DNA from: Rhodoferax sp.
GTDB lineage: Bacteria; Pseudomonadota; Gammaproteobacteria; Burkholderiales; Burkholderiaceae_C
NCBI RefSeq assembly: GCF_010365055.1
Contig: NZ_JAAFHA010000005.1
Coordinates: forward strand, 27,867-91,866
Direction: 5' to 3'
DNA: 64,000 nt
In this document: positions 10,613 to 20,511 of the stretch, one piece after another
Numbering within the stretch: position 1 is the stretch's first letter
Layout of the letters: every line of letters starts with the position of its first letter
Translations under genes and position numbers: made by a program
The notes under the pieces: model-generated
Databases searched by the model: none
The model's input: the letters and a program-made list of their open reading frames with translations, nothing else
What the model was told of the DNA's origin: nothing

Positions 10613-11869
10613 ATGACCAAGAAAGGGCAAGCGCTCTCGGTGCTGATTGTGAGCACATTCGCCTTCACCGTGTGCTTCATGGTGTGGATGATGTTTGCGG
10701 TGATCGGCATTCCGATCAAGAAGGCACTTGACCTCAACTCAACCCAGTTTGGTTTGTTGATGGCCATGCCGGTGCTGACCGGCTCCTTGGTGCGCGTGCC
10801 TCTGGGCATCTGGACTGACAAGTTTGGCGGCCGCATTGTGTTTGCCACTTTGATGGCTTGCACCGTACCCGCCATCTGGCTCATGGCTTACGCCACCGCC
10901 TACTGGCATTACCTGGTCATTGGCCTGTTTGTCGGCTTGGCGGGGGGGTCATTTTCGGTCGGAACCCCCTATGTAGCGCGCTGGTTCCCGAAAAACCAGC
11001 AGGGTTTTGCGATGGGCATCTTTGGCATGGGCAATGCGGGCGCCGCCGTCAACAAGTTTGTGGCACCGGCACTGGTGGTGGGCTTTGGCTGGACCATGGT
11101 GCCGCAGGTGTATGCGGGCATCATGCTCGGCACTGTCATCCTGTTCTGGCTGTTCAGCCACACTGACCCGGAGCACCATGCGGCCAAACAAGTGAGCTTC
11201 ATGAACCAGCTCAAGTCGCTCAAGGACCCCAAAGTTTTCAAATACTGCCAGTACTACAGCATCGTGTTTGGCGGCTATGTCGCCTTGTCGCTGTGGATGG
11301 TGCAGTACTACGTGGGCGAATTCGGGCTTGACATTCGCACCGCCGCCCTGCTGGCCGCTTGCTTTTCCTTGCCCGGGGGCATCCTGCGCGCGGTCGGAGG
11401 CTGGTTGTCGGACAAATACGGCGCCCATTCCATGACCTGGTGGGTGCTGTGGGTGAGTTGGGTCTGCCTGTTCTTGCTCAGCTACCCGCAAACCGACTTG
11501 ACGATCGCCACCACGTCGGGGCCCAAAACCTTTCACATCGGCCTGAACGTCTATATGTTCACGATTTTGATGTTCACGCTGGGCGTTGCCTGGGCTTTTG
11601 GCAAAGCCAGTGTCTTCAAGTACATCAGCGATGACTACACGCACAACATCGGCGCCATCAGCGGCATTGTCGGTCTGGCCGGTGGCATGGGTGGCTTCTT
11701 GCTGCCCATCATGTTCGGCGCCCTGATGGACCTGACGGGCATGCGCTCGAGCGCCTTCATGCTGCTGTACGGCATCGTCTGGGTGTCGCTGATCTGGATG
11801 TACTGGACCGAGGTGCGGGGCAGCGAATACCTGGGCAACAAGGCCAGCCCATCGACCGCGCCGAACTGA
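10613..11869 (+). CDS. narK: nitrate/nitrite transporter NarK, first copy (NarK1-type)
   Basis: A 418-residue MFS carrier with about 12 membrane helices, most like the NarK1-type nitrate/proton symporters. Family signatures include the nitrate-binding Arg region LVRVPLGIWTDKFGGR, the glycine-rich GLAGGSFSVGTPYVARWFP and the second-half LAGGMGGFLLPIMFG. AAGGAG at about 10599-10604 supports ATG 10613 rather than the ATG at 10586. First gene of the operon, 24 bp before the second narK. Confidence 0.92.
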   Translation: MTKKGQALSVLIVSTFAFTVCFMVWMMFAVIGIPIKKALDLNSTQFGLLMAMPVLTGSLVRVPLGIWTDKFGGRIVFATLMACTVPAIWLMAYATAYWHYLVIGLFVGLAGGSFSVGTPYVARWFPKNQQGFAMGIFGMGNAGAAVNKFVAPALVVGFGWTMVPQVYAGIMLGTVILFWLFSHTDPEHHAAKQVSFMNQLKSLKDPKVFKYCQYYSIVFGGYVALSLWMVQYYVGEFGLDIRTAALLAACFSLPGGILRAVGGWLSDKYGAHSMTWWVLWVSWVCLFLLSYPQTDLTIATTSGPKTFHIGLNVYMFTILMFTLGVAWAFGKASVFKYISDDYTHNIGAISGIVGLAGGMGGFLLPIMFGALMDLTGMRSSAFMLLYGIVWVSLIWMYWTEVRGSEYLGNKASPSTAPN

Positions 11870-11893
11870 TTTCCCATTCACTGAAAGAACCCG

Positions 11894-13522
11894 ATGAACA
11901 ATCAAAAGCAATCCGGTGTTGACATTGCCGACTGGCGCCCTGAAGACGAGCAGTTCTGGGAAAGCACCGGCAAGCGCATTGCCAACCGCAATCTGTGGAT
12001 ATCAATCCCCAACCTGTTGTGCGGCTTTGCGGTGTGGGCCATGTGGGGCATCATCACCGTGCAGATGATCAACCTGGGCTTTCCGTTCAAGCCCGCAGAC
12101 ATGTTCACCCTGACCGCCATTGCCGGCCTGATGGGCGCCACGCTGCGCATCCCGGCCTCGTTCTTCATTCGACTCTCGGGCGGGCGCAACACCATCTTCC
12201 TGACCTCTGCGCTGCTGATCATTCCGGCAATCTGGACCGGCATTGCGCTGCAAGACAAGAACACCCCGCTGTGGGTGTTTCAGGCCTGCGCCTTCTTGTC
12301 AGGTATTGGCGGGGGCAACTTTGCCTGCTCCATGTCCAACATCACCGGCTTCTTCCCCAAACGCCTGCAGGGCACGGGACTGGGCCTCAACGCCGGCCTG
12401 GGTAACTTCGGCGTGACCACCATGCAAGTGCTGATTCCGCTGGTGATGACGGTCGGCCTGTTTGGCGCGGTCGGCGGCGGCTCCATGGTGCTGACCAAGG
12501 ACAGCGGCTGGATCATGGGCAAAATCCTGGCGGGTACCCCCACCTTCATCCAGAACGCCGGCTTCATCTGGGCCGCCATCTTGCTGCCGCTGGTCATTGC
12601 TGCCTGGTTTGGCATGAACAACCTGTTGCCGCTGTCACCCAACTACGGCGGCACGGTGAAGGCGTTCAGCAAGATCCTTTACCTGTGGGGCATTACCTTT
12701 GTCATTGGCGGCCTGGGCTTGTACTTGTACCTGCCCGCGCCAACCGGTCTGGGTCTGCTCAACATGTGGATCGCCTTGCCGTTGACCATCGTGGCTACCC
12801 TGGCGGCCATGAAGCTTGCCGCGTTTGGCGAGATGAAGGGCAACATCGCCAAGCAGTTTGAAATCTTCAAGAACAAGCACACTTGGTCGTTGACGCTCTT
12901 GTACATCGTGACCTTCGGTTCCTTCATCGGCTTCTCGATGGCGCTTCCCCTGTCCATCACGGTGATCTTCGGCGTCAGCCACATCCCTGATGCCGCTGGC
13001 GTGATGCAGCATGCACTGAAAAATCCGAATGCCCCCTCGGCATTGACCTACGCCTGGATCGGTCCCTTCGTCGGCGCCCTGATTCGCCCGGTCGGCGGCT
13101 GGATCGCTGACAAGGTTGGCGGCTCGATCGTGACGCAGGTGATCTCGGCGGTGATGGTCGGGGCCTCCGGCTCGGTTGGCTACGTGATGATGCAAGCCTA
13201 TGCCTCGGCCACGCCCGAGCAGTATTTCTCCACCTTCATGTGGCTCTTTGTACTCTTGTTCGCTGCCAGCGGCATCGGCAACGGTTCCACCTTCCGCACC
13301 ATTGGCGTCATTTTTGACCGCCAGCAGGCGGGCCCGGTGTTGGGCTGGACTTCCGCCGTGGCCGCTTACGGCGCCTTTATCGCCCCCGTGGTGATTGGCG
13401 CCCAGATCAAGGCCGGCACACCGCAGATGGCGATGTATGGCTTTGCCGTGTTCTACGCGCTGTGCCTGGTGCTCAACTGGTGGTTCTACCTGCGTGCAGG
13501 CTCGGAGATCAAGAACCCCTAA
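11894..13522 (+). CDS. narK: nitrate/nitrite transporter NarK, second copy (NarK2-type)
   Basis: A 542-residue MFS protein. It is longer than the first copy because of an N-terminal cytoplasmic extension (residues 1-35) and loops between helices. It keeps the paired nitrate signatures LRIPASFFIRLSGGRN and GIGGGNFACSMSNITGFFPKR, and in the second half LIRPVGGWIADKVGG and SGIGNGSTFRTIGVIF. It likely works as a nitrate/nitrite antiporter that complements the first carrier. Such symporter-antiporter pairs are typical of denitrifying beta- and gammaproteobacteria. Confidence 0.92.
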   Translation: MNNQKQSGVDIADWRPEDEQFWESTGKRIANRNLWISIPNLLCGFAVWAMWGIITVQMINLGFPFKPADMFTLTAIAGLMGATLRIPASFFIRLSGGRNTIFLTSALLIIPAIWTGIALQDKNTPLWVFQACAFLSGIGGGNFACSMSNITGFFPKRLQGTGLGLNAGLGNFGVTTMQVLIPLVMTVGLFGAVGGGSMVLTKDSGWIMGKILAGTPTFIQNAGFIWAAILLPLVIAAWFGMNNLLPLSPNYGGTVKAFSKILYLWGITFVIGGLGLYLYLPAPTGLGLLNMWIALPLTIVATLAAMKLAAFGEMKGNIAKQFEIFKNKHTWSLTLLYIVTFGSFIGFSMALPLSITVIFGVSHIPDAAGVMQHALKNPNAPSALTYAWIGPFVGALIRPVGGWIADKVGGSIVTQVISAVMVGASGSVGYVMMQAYASATPEQYFSTFMWLFVLLFAASGIGNGSTFRTIGVIFDRQQAGPVLGWTSAVAAYGAFIAPVVIGAQIKAGTPQMAMYGFAVFYALCLVLNWWFYLRAGSEIKNP

Positions 13523-13552
13523 GCCAGCAAGCCCGCCATTCATCGCATCATT

Positions 13553-13610
13553 TAGCTATTGATTTAATAGCTACATGCGCATGATAGACGGGGGATAGAG
13601 CCTGTTTTTA
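13553..13610 (+). repeat. dispersed ~55-bp repeat, copy C
   Basis: TAGCTATTGATTTAATAGCTA palindrome followed by the conserved GACGGGGGATAGAGCCTG core and a T-rich tail. It fills most of the gap between narK2 and narG, so it sits in the narG leader RNA. Confidence 0.75.
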
Positions 13611-13643
13611 TATAAATTTTTTCTTTTTTTGACGAGGTATCCC

Positions 13644-16600
13644 ATGAGCCATTTTCTGGATCGACTCAGTTACTTTTCACAAGCCCGGGAGTCCTTCTCC
13701 GGCGACCACGGCGTCACCACGGGTGAAGACCGCACCTGGGAGGACGCTTACCGCGACCGCTGGGCGCACGACAAGATCGTGCGCTCCACCCACGGCGTGA
13801 ACTGCACCGGTTCCTGCTCCTGGAAGATTTACGTCAAAGGCGGCATCGTCACCTGGGAAACCCAGCAGACCGACTACCCGCGCACGCGCTGGGACATGCC
13901 CAACCACGAGCCGCGCGGTTGCTCGCGCGGCGCCAGCTACAGCTGGTACCTGTACAGCGCCAACCGGGTCAAATACCCGATGGTGCGCGGGCGTTTGCTC
14001 AAACTCTGGCGCGAAGCGCGCACCGCCAATGACCCGGTCGATGCCTGGGCCTCGATTGCCCAGTCCGACGCCAAGCGCAAGGAATACCAGAGCGTGCGCG
14101 GCCTGGGCGGCTTTGTGCGCTCCAGCTGGGATGAAGTCAATGAGATGGTGGCGGCAGCCAACGTCTACACCATCAAGCAGCACGGGCCGGACCGCATCAT
14201 CGGCTTCTCGCCCATTCCCGCCATGTCGATGGTCTCTTATGCGGCCGGCAGCCGTTATTTGAGCCTGATCGGCGGCGTCAGCATGAGCTTTTATGACTGG
14301 TACTGCGACTTGCCACCGGCTTCTCCCCAAGTCTGGGGTGAACAGACCGACGTGCCCGAATCGGCCGACTGGTACAACTCGAGCTACATCATTGCTTGGG
14401 GCTCGAACGTGCCGCAAACCCGCACACCCGATGCGCACTTTTTCACCGAGGTTCGCTACAAAGGCACCAAAACAGTGGCGGTGACACCCGACTACTCCGA
14501 AGTCGCCAAGCTGTCCGACATCTGGATGAAGCCCAAGCAGGGCACCGACGCTGCGGTGGCGATGGCGATGGGCCATGTCATCCTGAAGGAGTTTTACTTT
14601 CCCGACGGCGGCAAGCCACGCAGCGCCTACTTCGACGACTACGTGCGCCGCTACACCGATATGCCGATGCTGGTGATGCTCAAAGAACATCAGTTGCCCG
14701 GTGGTGAGACCGTCATGGTGCCGGATCGCTATGTGCGCGCCTCTGATTTCAATGGAAAGCTCGGGCAAGCCAACAACCCCGAGTGGAAAACCGTCGCTTT
14801 TGACGACACCGGCAAAGTCGTTCTACCCAACGGCGCCATCGGTTTCCGCTGGGGCCCGGACGGCCGGGCCGACGAAGGCCAGTGGAATCTGCAGGCCAAG
14901 GAAGCACGCCACGGCGGCGAGGTGAAGCTCAAACTGTCGGTGATGGAAGGTGAAAACCCCAGCCTAGAGACCGCGAAGGTGGGCTTCCCCTACTTTGGCG
15001 GCATCGTCAGCGAACACTTCCCGAACAACGCCACCGGTGCGGGGGCCAACAATGTGCTGGTGCGCACGGTGCCGGTGCAGCGCATTTCCCTGGGCAAGGA
15101 AGGCGACCAGCGTGAGGCGCTGGTCGCCACCGTGTTTGACCTGCAGGTCGCCAACTATGGTGTCGCCCGCGGCCTTCCCGGCGAACTCGCTGCCAAGGAC
15201 TTCAACGACGACACGCCTTACACGCCGGCCTGGCAAGAGCGCATCACCGGCACACCGCGCGAACAGCTCATCACCGTGGCGCGCCAGTTTGCCGACAACG
15301 CCGACAGGACGCATGGCAAGTCGATGGTCATCATCGGTGCTGCCATGAACCATTGGTACCACGCCGACATGAATTACCGTGGTGTCATCAACATGCTGAT
15401 GATGTGCGGCTGCATTGGCCAAAGCGGTGGCGGCTGGGCGCACTATGTGGGCCAGGAAAAGCTGCGGCCCCAGACCGGCTGGACCGCACTGGCCTTTGCG
15501 CTGGACTGGATTCGTCCACCGCGGCAGATGAACTCCACCAGCTTCTTCTACGCCCACACCGACCAGTGGCGCTATGAGAAGCTGGGCATGGAAGAAGTGC
15601 TGTCACCGCTGGCCGACAAAAAACTGTACGCCGGCAGCATGATCGACTACAACGTGCGCGCCGAGCGCATGGGCTGGCTGCCGTCTGCGCCGCAACTCAA
15701 GACCAACCCGTTGCAAGTGGTGCGCGATGCGACCGCCGCCGGCATGGATGCTAAAGACTACGCCGTCAAGGGCCTCAAAGACGGCTCGCTCAAGATGAGC
15801 TGCGAAGACCCCGACCATCCCGCCAACTGGCCACGCAATATGTTTGTCTGGCGCTCCAACATCATCGGCTCCAGCGGCAAGGGCCACGAGTACTTCCTGA
15901 AGCACCTGCTGGGCACCAGCCATGGCGTGCAGGGTAAAGACCTGGGCAAGGATGAAGCCAAGCCAACCGAAGTGGTGTGGCACGACCAGGCGCCCGAAGG
16001 CAAGCTGGACTTGCTGGTGACGCTGGACTTCCGCATGAGCACGACCTGCCTGTACTCCGACATCGTGCTGCCCACGGCCACTTGGTACGAGAAGAACGAC
16101 CTCAACACCAGCGACATGCATCCCTTTATCCACCCGCTGTCCACCGCGGTGGACCCGGCCTGGCAATCACGCAGCGACTGGGATATCTACAAGGGCTTTG
16201 CCAAGAAGTTCAGCGAAGTGTGTATTGGCCATCTGGGTGTCGAGCGCGAAATGGTGCTCACCCCCCTGATGCACGACTCTCCCGCTGAATTGGCACAACC
16301 CTTTGGCGTGCAGGACTGGAAACGTGGCGAGATTGACCTGATCCCCGGCAAGACCGGCCCCAACATGACGGTGGTGGAGCGCGACTACCCCAATGTCTAC
16401 AAGCGATTCACGGCCCTGGGGCCACTGATGAACAAGGTCGGCAATGGCGGCAAGGGCATCAACTGGAACACCCAGATCGAGGTCAAGCAGCTGGGCGAGC
16501 TCAATGGTCTGGTGACGGACGAAGGCGTTACCTGCGGCATGCCAAAAATCGACACCGACATCGACGCCTGCGAAGTCGTGCTGCAACTGGCACCCGAGAC

Positions 16601-17453
16601 CAATGGCCACGTCGCCGTCAAGGCCTGGGCAGCACTGAGCAAACAAACCGGGCTGGACCACACCCATTTGGCGATCCACCGAGAGGACGAGAAGATCCGC
16701 TTCCGCGACATTCAGGCGCAGCCGCGCAAGATCATCAGCTCGCCGACCTGGAGCGGCATCGAGAGTGAAACCGTGTCGTACAACGCCGGCTACACCAACG
16801 TGCATGAGTACATCCCATGGCGCACCCTCACCGGGCGCCAGCAGTTCTACATGGACCACCCGTGGATGACCGCCTTTGGCGAGGGTTTCAGCAGCTACCG
16901 GCCACCAGTGGACCTGAAAACAACGTCCGAAATTCAGGGCATCAAGCCCAACGGCAACAAGGAAATTGCGCTGAATTTCATCACGCCGCACCAGAAGTGG
17001 GGCATCCACTCCACTTACACTGATAACCTGATGATGCTCACGCTCAGCCGCGGCGGCCCGGTGGTCTGGCTCAGCGAAGACGACGCCAAGAGCGCCGGCA
17101 TTGTCGACAACGACTGGATCGAGTTGTTCAACATCAACGGCGCCATCGCGGCGCGCGCTATCGTCAGCCAGCGCGTGAATCCCGGCATGGTGATGATGTA
17201 CCACGCGCAGGAAAAGATCATCAACACCCCCGGCTCCGAGATTACCGGTGCCCGCGGCGGCATTCACAACTCGGTGACGCGCATTGTGCTCAAACCCACC
17301 CACATGATCGGCGGCTACGCCCAGTTCAGCTACGGCTTCAACTACTACGGAACCATCGGCACCAACCGCGACGAGTTCGTGGTGGTGCGCAAGATGAACA
17401 AGATTGATTGGCTGGACGATGAATCCAGTGCTACCACCACCGCCCACAACTAA
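13644..17453 (+). CDS. narG: respiratory nitrate reductase alpha subunit NarG
   Basis: The 1269-residue molybdopterin (bis-MGD) catalytic subunit of membrane-bound nitrate reductase, facing the cytoplasm; reduces nitrate to nitrite with quinol electrons. The N-terminal FS0 cluster ligands follow the NarG pattern H-x3-C-x3-C-x34-C (His50, Cys54, Cys58, Cys93). The twin-Arg remnant typical of NarG is not obvious, but the start MSHFLDRLSYF is canonical. A GAGG six bases upstream supports ATG 13644. Length matches the family (about 1250). Confidence 0.97.
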   Translation: MSHFLDRLSYFSQARESFSGDHGVTTGEDRTWEDAYRDRWAHDKIVRSTHGVNCTGSCSWKIYVKGGIVTWETQQTDYPRTRWDMPNHEPRGCSRGASYSWYLYSANRVKYPMVRGRLLKLWREARTANDPVDAWASIAQSDAKRKEYQSVRGLGGFVRSSWDEVNEMVAAANVYTIKQHGPDRIIGFSPIPAMSMVSYAAGSRYLSLIGGVSMSFYDWYCDLPPASPQVWGEQTDVPESADWYNSSYIIAWGSNVPQTRTPDAHFFTEVRYKGTKTVAVTPDYSEVAKLSDIWMKPKQGTDAAVAMAMGHVILKEFYFPDGGKPRSAYFDDYVRRYTDMPMLVMLKEHQLPGGETVMVPDRYVRASDFNGKLGQANNPEWKTVAFDDTGKVVLPNGAIGFRWGPDGRADEGQWNLQAKEARHGGEVKLKLSVMEGENPSLETAKVGFPYFGGIVSEHFPNNATGAGANNVLVRTVPVQRISLGKEGDQREALVATVFDLQVANYGVARGLPGELAAKDFNDDTPYTPAWQERITGTPREQLITVARQFADNADRTHGKSMVIIGAAMNHWYHADMNYRGVINMLMMCGCIGQSGGGWAHYVGQEKLRPQTGWTALAFALDWIRPPRQMNSTSFFYAHTDQWRYEKLGMEEVLSPLADKKLYAGSMIDYNVRAERMGWLPSAPQLKTNPLQVVRDATAAGMDAKDYAVKGLKDGSLKMSCEDPDHPANWPRNMFVWRSNIIGSSGKGHEYFLKHLLGTSHGVQGKDLGKDEAKPTEVVWHDQAPEGKLDLLVTLDFRMSTTCLYSDIVLPTATWYEKNDLNTSDMHPFIHPLSTAVDPAWQSRSDWDIYKGFAKKFSEVCIGHLGVEREMVLTPLMHDSPAELAQPFGVQDWKRGEIDLIPGKTGPNMTVVERDYPNVYKRFTALGPLMNKVGNGGKGINWNTQIEVKQLGELNGLVTDEGVTCGMPKIDTDIDACEVVLQLAPETNGHVAVKAWAALSKQTGLDHTHLAIHREDEKIRFRDIQAQPRKIISSPTWSGIESETVSYNAGYTNVHEYIPWRTLTGRQQFYMDHPWMTAFGEGFSSYRPPVDLKTTSEIQGIKPNGNKEIALNFITPHQKWGIHSTYTDNLMMLTLSRGGPVVWLSEDDAKSAGIVDNDWIELFNINGAIAARAIVSQRVNPGMVMMYHAQEKIINTPGSEITGARGGIHNSVTRIVLKPTHMIGGYAQFSYGFNYYGTIGTNRDEFVVVRKMNKIDWLDDESSATTTAHN

Positions 17454-17462
17454 TCAGTTTGA

Positions 17463-17501
17463 GGACAGAGCTGGCTCGCTTCGCGTAGCTGCGGTCTGTC
17501 C
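17463..17501 (+). other. narG-narH intergenic hairpin
   Basis: GGACAGA at 17463-17469 pairs with TCTGTCC at 17495-17501, with a further AGC/GCT pairing inside. The stem lies in a 70-base spacer between narG and narH, much longer than the other gaps in this operon. It may protect or balance the two messages; no U-run follows, so a terminator is unlikely. Confidence 0.4.
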
Positions 17502-17523
17502 CACAAAGATCTGGAGAATCAAT

Positions 17524-19047
17524 ATGAAAATACGCGCGCAAATCGGCATGGTGTTGAACCTGGACAAGTGCATTGGTTGCCACACCTGTTCCGTCACCTG
17601 CAAAAACGTCTGGACCAGCCGCCCCGGCATGGAGTACGCCTGGTTCAACAACGTTGAAACCAAGCCCGGCATCGGCTACCCCAAGGAATGGGAAAACCAG
17701 GACAAGTGGAACGGCGGTTGGGTACGCAAGGCGAACGGCAAGATCGAGCCACGCCAGGGACCGAAGTGGAAGCTGCTGATGCGCATCTTCGCCAACCCCA
17801 ACATGCCCGAGATTGACGATTACTACGAGCCCTTCACCTTCGACTACGACCATCTGCAATCGGCACCGGAGTCCAAAGCGGTGCCGACAGCGCGCCCGCG
17901 CAGCCTGATCACCGGCCAGCGCATGGAAAAAATCGAGTGGGGTCCGAACTGGGAAGAAATCCTCGGCGGCGAATTCTCCAAGCGCAGCAAGGACAAGAAT
18001 TTCGACGACATCCAGAAGGACATTTACGGCCAGTTTGAAAACACCTTCATGATGTACCTGCCCAGGCTGTGCGAGCACTGCCTGAACCCGGCCTGCGTCG
18101 CGTCCTGCCCCTCGGGCTCGATCTACAAGCGCGAGGAAGACGGCATTGTGCTGATCGACCAGGACAAATGCCGTGGCTGGCGCATGTGCGTGAGCGGCTG
18201 CCCCTACAAGAAAATTTACTACAACTGGAAAAGCGGCAAGGCCGAGAAATGCATCTTCTGCTATCCGCGCATTGAAGCCGGCCAGCCGACCGTGTGTTCG
18301 GAGACCTGCGTCGGGCGTATTCGTTACCTGGGCGTGCTGCTCTATGACGCCGACCGCATTCAGGAAGCCGCGAGCGTCGAGCATGACCGTGACCTGTACC
18401 AGGCGCAGCTTGATATCTTCCTCGACCCGAACGACCCGAAGGTGATCGAGCAGGCCCGTATCGACGGTATTCCCGACAAATGGATGGAAGCCGCACGCAA
18501 GAGCCCGGTGTACAAGATGGCGGTCGACTGGAAGGTCGCGCTGCCGCTGCACCCCGAGTACCGCACCTTGCCGATGGTCTGGTATGTACCACCGCTCTCC
18601 CCGATCAGCGCGGCGGCCAATGCCGGACACCTCGGCACCAACGGTGAGATTCCGGATGTCAAGCAGTTGCGCATTCCGGTCAAGTACTTGGCCAATATGC
18701 TGACCGCGGGCGACACCCAGCCGGTGGAACGCGCCCTGGAGCGCATGCTCGCCATGCGCGCCTACCAGCGCGAAAAGCACGTGGATGGCCGCATCAACAC
18801 CGCGGCGCTGGACCAAGTCCAGATGACCCAGGCGGAGGTGGAAGAGATGTACCACGTGATGGCAATTGCCAATTACGAAGACCGCTTCGTGATCCCAACC
18901 AGCCACCGTGAATACGCCGAAAACACCTTTGACATGCGGGGCGGCTGCGGCTTCTCGTTCGGCAATGGCTGTTCGGACGGCGCCAGCGACACCAGTCTCT
19001 TTGGCAGCGGCAAGCGCCGCACCATTCCCATCAAGGCGGAGGTCTGA
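17524..19047 (+). CDS. narH: respiratory nitrate reductase beta subunit NarH
   Basis: The 507-residue iron-sulfur subunit that passes electrons from NarI haems to NarG. Four cysteine groups are visible: CIGCHTCSVTC (Cys16, 19, 22, 26), CEHCLNPACVASCP, CRGWRMCVSGCP and CIFCYPR...CSETC. In the third group Trp replaces a cysteine (CRGW), the known signature of the 3Fe-4S cluster of NarH. GGAG precedes ATG 17524 by 8 bases; the open frame upstream of it shadows the narG end. Confidence 0.97.
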   Translation: MKIRAQIGMVLNLDKCIGCHTCSVTCKNVWTSRPGMEYAWFNNVETKPGIGYPKEWENQDKWNGGWVRKANGKIEPRQGPKWKLLMRIFANPNMPEIDDYYEPFTFDYDHLQSAPESKAVPTARPRSLITGQRMEKIEWGPNWEEILGGEFSKRSKDKNFDDIQKDIYGQFENTFMMYLPRLCEHCLNPACVASCPSGSIYKREEDGIVLIDQDKCRGWRMCVSGCPYKKIYYNWKSGKAEKCIFCYPRIEAGQPTVCSETCVGRIRYLGVLLYDADRIQEAASVEHDRDLYQAQLDIFLDPNDPKVIEQARIDGIPDKWMEAARKSPVYKMAVDWKVALPLHPEYRTLPMVWYVPPLSPISAAANAGHLGTNGEIPDVKQLRIPVKYLANMLTAGDTQPVERALERMLAMRAYQREKHVDGRINTAALDQVQMTQAEVEEMYHVMAIANYEDRFVIPTSHREYAENTFDMRGGCGFSFGNGCSDGASDTSLFGSGKRRTIPIKAEV

Positions 19048-19050
19048 ATC

Positions 19051-19770
19051 ATGGGACTGCTATCGAACCTACCCAACGCGTCTATCAGCCTGCGAGTCCT
19101 GGCTCGTCTGCTGTCTTACCCTGACGCCCAGTTGCGCAGCCAACTCGGCGACTTGCGCGCCGCGCTGCACGCCGACCGAACGGTCCCGGCTGAGCGCCTG
19201 GCCGAGCTGGAGGCACTGATGACGACACTGGCATGCAGCGATGCGCTGGAGATCGAAGCGCAGTACGTGGAGATTTTCGACCGGGGCCGCGCCACCTCGC
19301 TGCACCTGTTCGAGCATGTGCACGGTGATTCACGCGACCGCGGGCCGGCCATGATCGACCTGGCACAGACCTATGAAAAGGCTGGCTTGTACCTGGGTCC
19401 CGATGAAATGCCGGACTACCTGCCGGTGGTGCTTGAGTTTGTCTCCACCCAGCCGCCCAAAGAGGCGCGCGCCTTCCTGGGCGAAATGGCCCATATCTTC
19501 AACGCCATTTTCAATGCCTTGCAGCAACGCAGCAGCGCCTACGCCAGCGTGCTGGGTGCGTTGCTGGAACTGGCCGGAGAGAAAGCCCATGCCGTCAAGG
19601 TCGTCCCCGATGAAGCCCTTGACGCGGCTTGGGAAGAGCCGGTGGTCTTCGGCGGCTGCTCATCCAAAGGACAGGCCGCGCCGGGACAAAGCCAACCCAT
19701 TCACTTTGTCAAAAAAAATGCGGCTCACACCAGCGCGAAGACCGCAACGCCACAAGGAGTTTCACTATGA
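19051..19770 (+). CDS. narJ: nitrate reductase maturation chaperone NarJ
   Basis: A 239-residue TorD/NarJ-family chaperone that helps insert the molybdenum cofactor and assemble NarGHI. All-helical and acidic; the stretch LHLFEHVHGDSRDRGPAM is the hallmark of NarJ. Starts 3 bp after the narH stop and ends overlapping narI by 4 bp (ATGA). The last 40 residues are a low-complexity tail not found in shorter homologues. Confidence 0.94.
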   Translation: MGLLSNLPNASISLRVLARLLSYPDAQLRSQLGDLRAALHADRTVPAERLAELEALMTTLACSDALEIEAQYVEIFDRGRATSLHLFEHVHGDSRDRGPAMIDLAQTYEKAGLYLGPDEMPDYLPVVLEFVSTQPPKEARAFLGEMAHIFNAIFNALQQRSSAYASVLGALLELAGEKAHAVKVVPDEALDAAWEEPVVFGGCSSKGQAAPGQSQPIHFVKKNAAHTSAKTATPQGVSL

Positions 19771-20501
19771 ATGCACTCGACAATTTTCTGTTTGGCTTGT
19801 ATCCGTACATCTGCCTGACAGTTTTCCTGCTCGGTAGCCTGATCCGCTTTGACCGGGACCAATACACCTGGAAGAGCGACTCATCGCAGTTGCTCAAAGC
19901 CGGTCAGTTGCGCTGGGGCAGCAACCTGTTTCACATTGGTATCTTGTTTCTCTTCTTCGGTCACTTCGCGGGCCTGCTGACGCCACACTTTGTCTATGAG
20001 CGCTTTGTCAGCGCTGGTGACAAACAATTGATGGCCATGATCACCGGTGGCATCGCAGGAGCGTTGGGCTTTATCGGTGTGAGCTTGCTGCTGCACCGCC
20101 GCTTGTTCGAGCCGCGTATTCGCATCAACTCCAAGACCAGTGACATTGTGTTGCTGCTCCTGTTGTGGCTCCAGTTTGCGCTGGGTCTGGCGACCATTGC
20201 CGTGTCGGCTAATCACATGGACGGCGGCTTGATGATGGCATTTGGCGAATGGGCGCAACACATCGTGACCTTGCGTCCCGGCGCAGTCGAGTTTCTGGCC
20301 GGGGCTGGCATGCTCTTCAAGATTCACCTGTTCCTGGGCATGAGCATTTTCCTGATCTTTCCGTTCACCCGGCTGGTGCACGTCTGGAGTGGCTTTGCGG
20401 TTGTCGGCTACTTGGTCCGCCCCTACCAGGTGGTTCGCGCCCGTCGCCTGAACGTGCCGGCAGGCCATAACCAGCCGCGTCGTCCCGACGCTGGCGTCTA
20501 A
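19767..20501 (+). CDS. narI: respiratory nitrate reductase gamma subunit NarI
   Basis: The 244-residue membrane cytochrome b that oxidises quinol at the outer face and feeds electrons to NarH. Five hydrophobic helices are visible, with histidines placed for two b haems, for example in FHIGILFLFFGHFAG near residue 52-66 and in KIHLFLGMSIFL plus LVHVWSG near the C-terminus. AAGGAG before the ATG at 19767 fixes the start, which overlaps narJ. Confidence 0.95.
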   Translation: MNALDNFLFGLYPYICLTVFLLGSLIRFDRDQYTWKSDSSQLLKAGQLRWGSNLFHIGILFLFFGHFAGLLTPHFVYERFVSAGDKQLMAMITGGIAGALGFIGVSLLLHRRLFEPRIRINSKTSDIVLLLLLWLQFALGLATIAVSANHMDGGLMMAFGEWAQHIVTLRPGAVEFLAGAGMLFKIHLFLGMSIFLIFPFTRLVHVWSGFAVVGYLVRPYQVVRARRLNVPAGHNQPRRPDAGV

Positions 20502-20511
20502 GGAGTCAATC

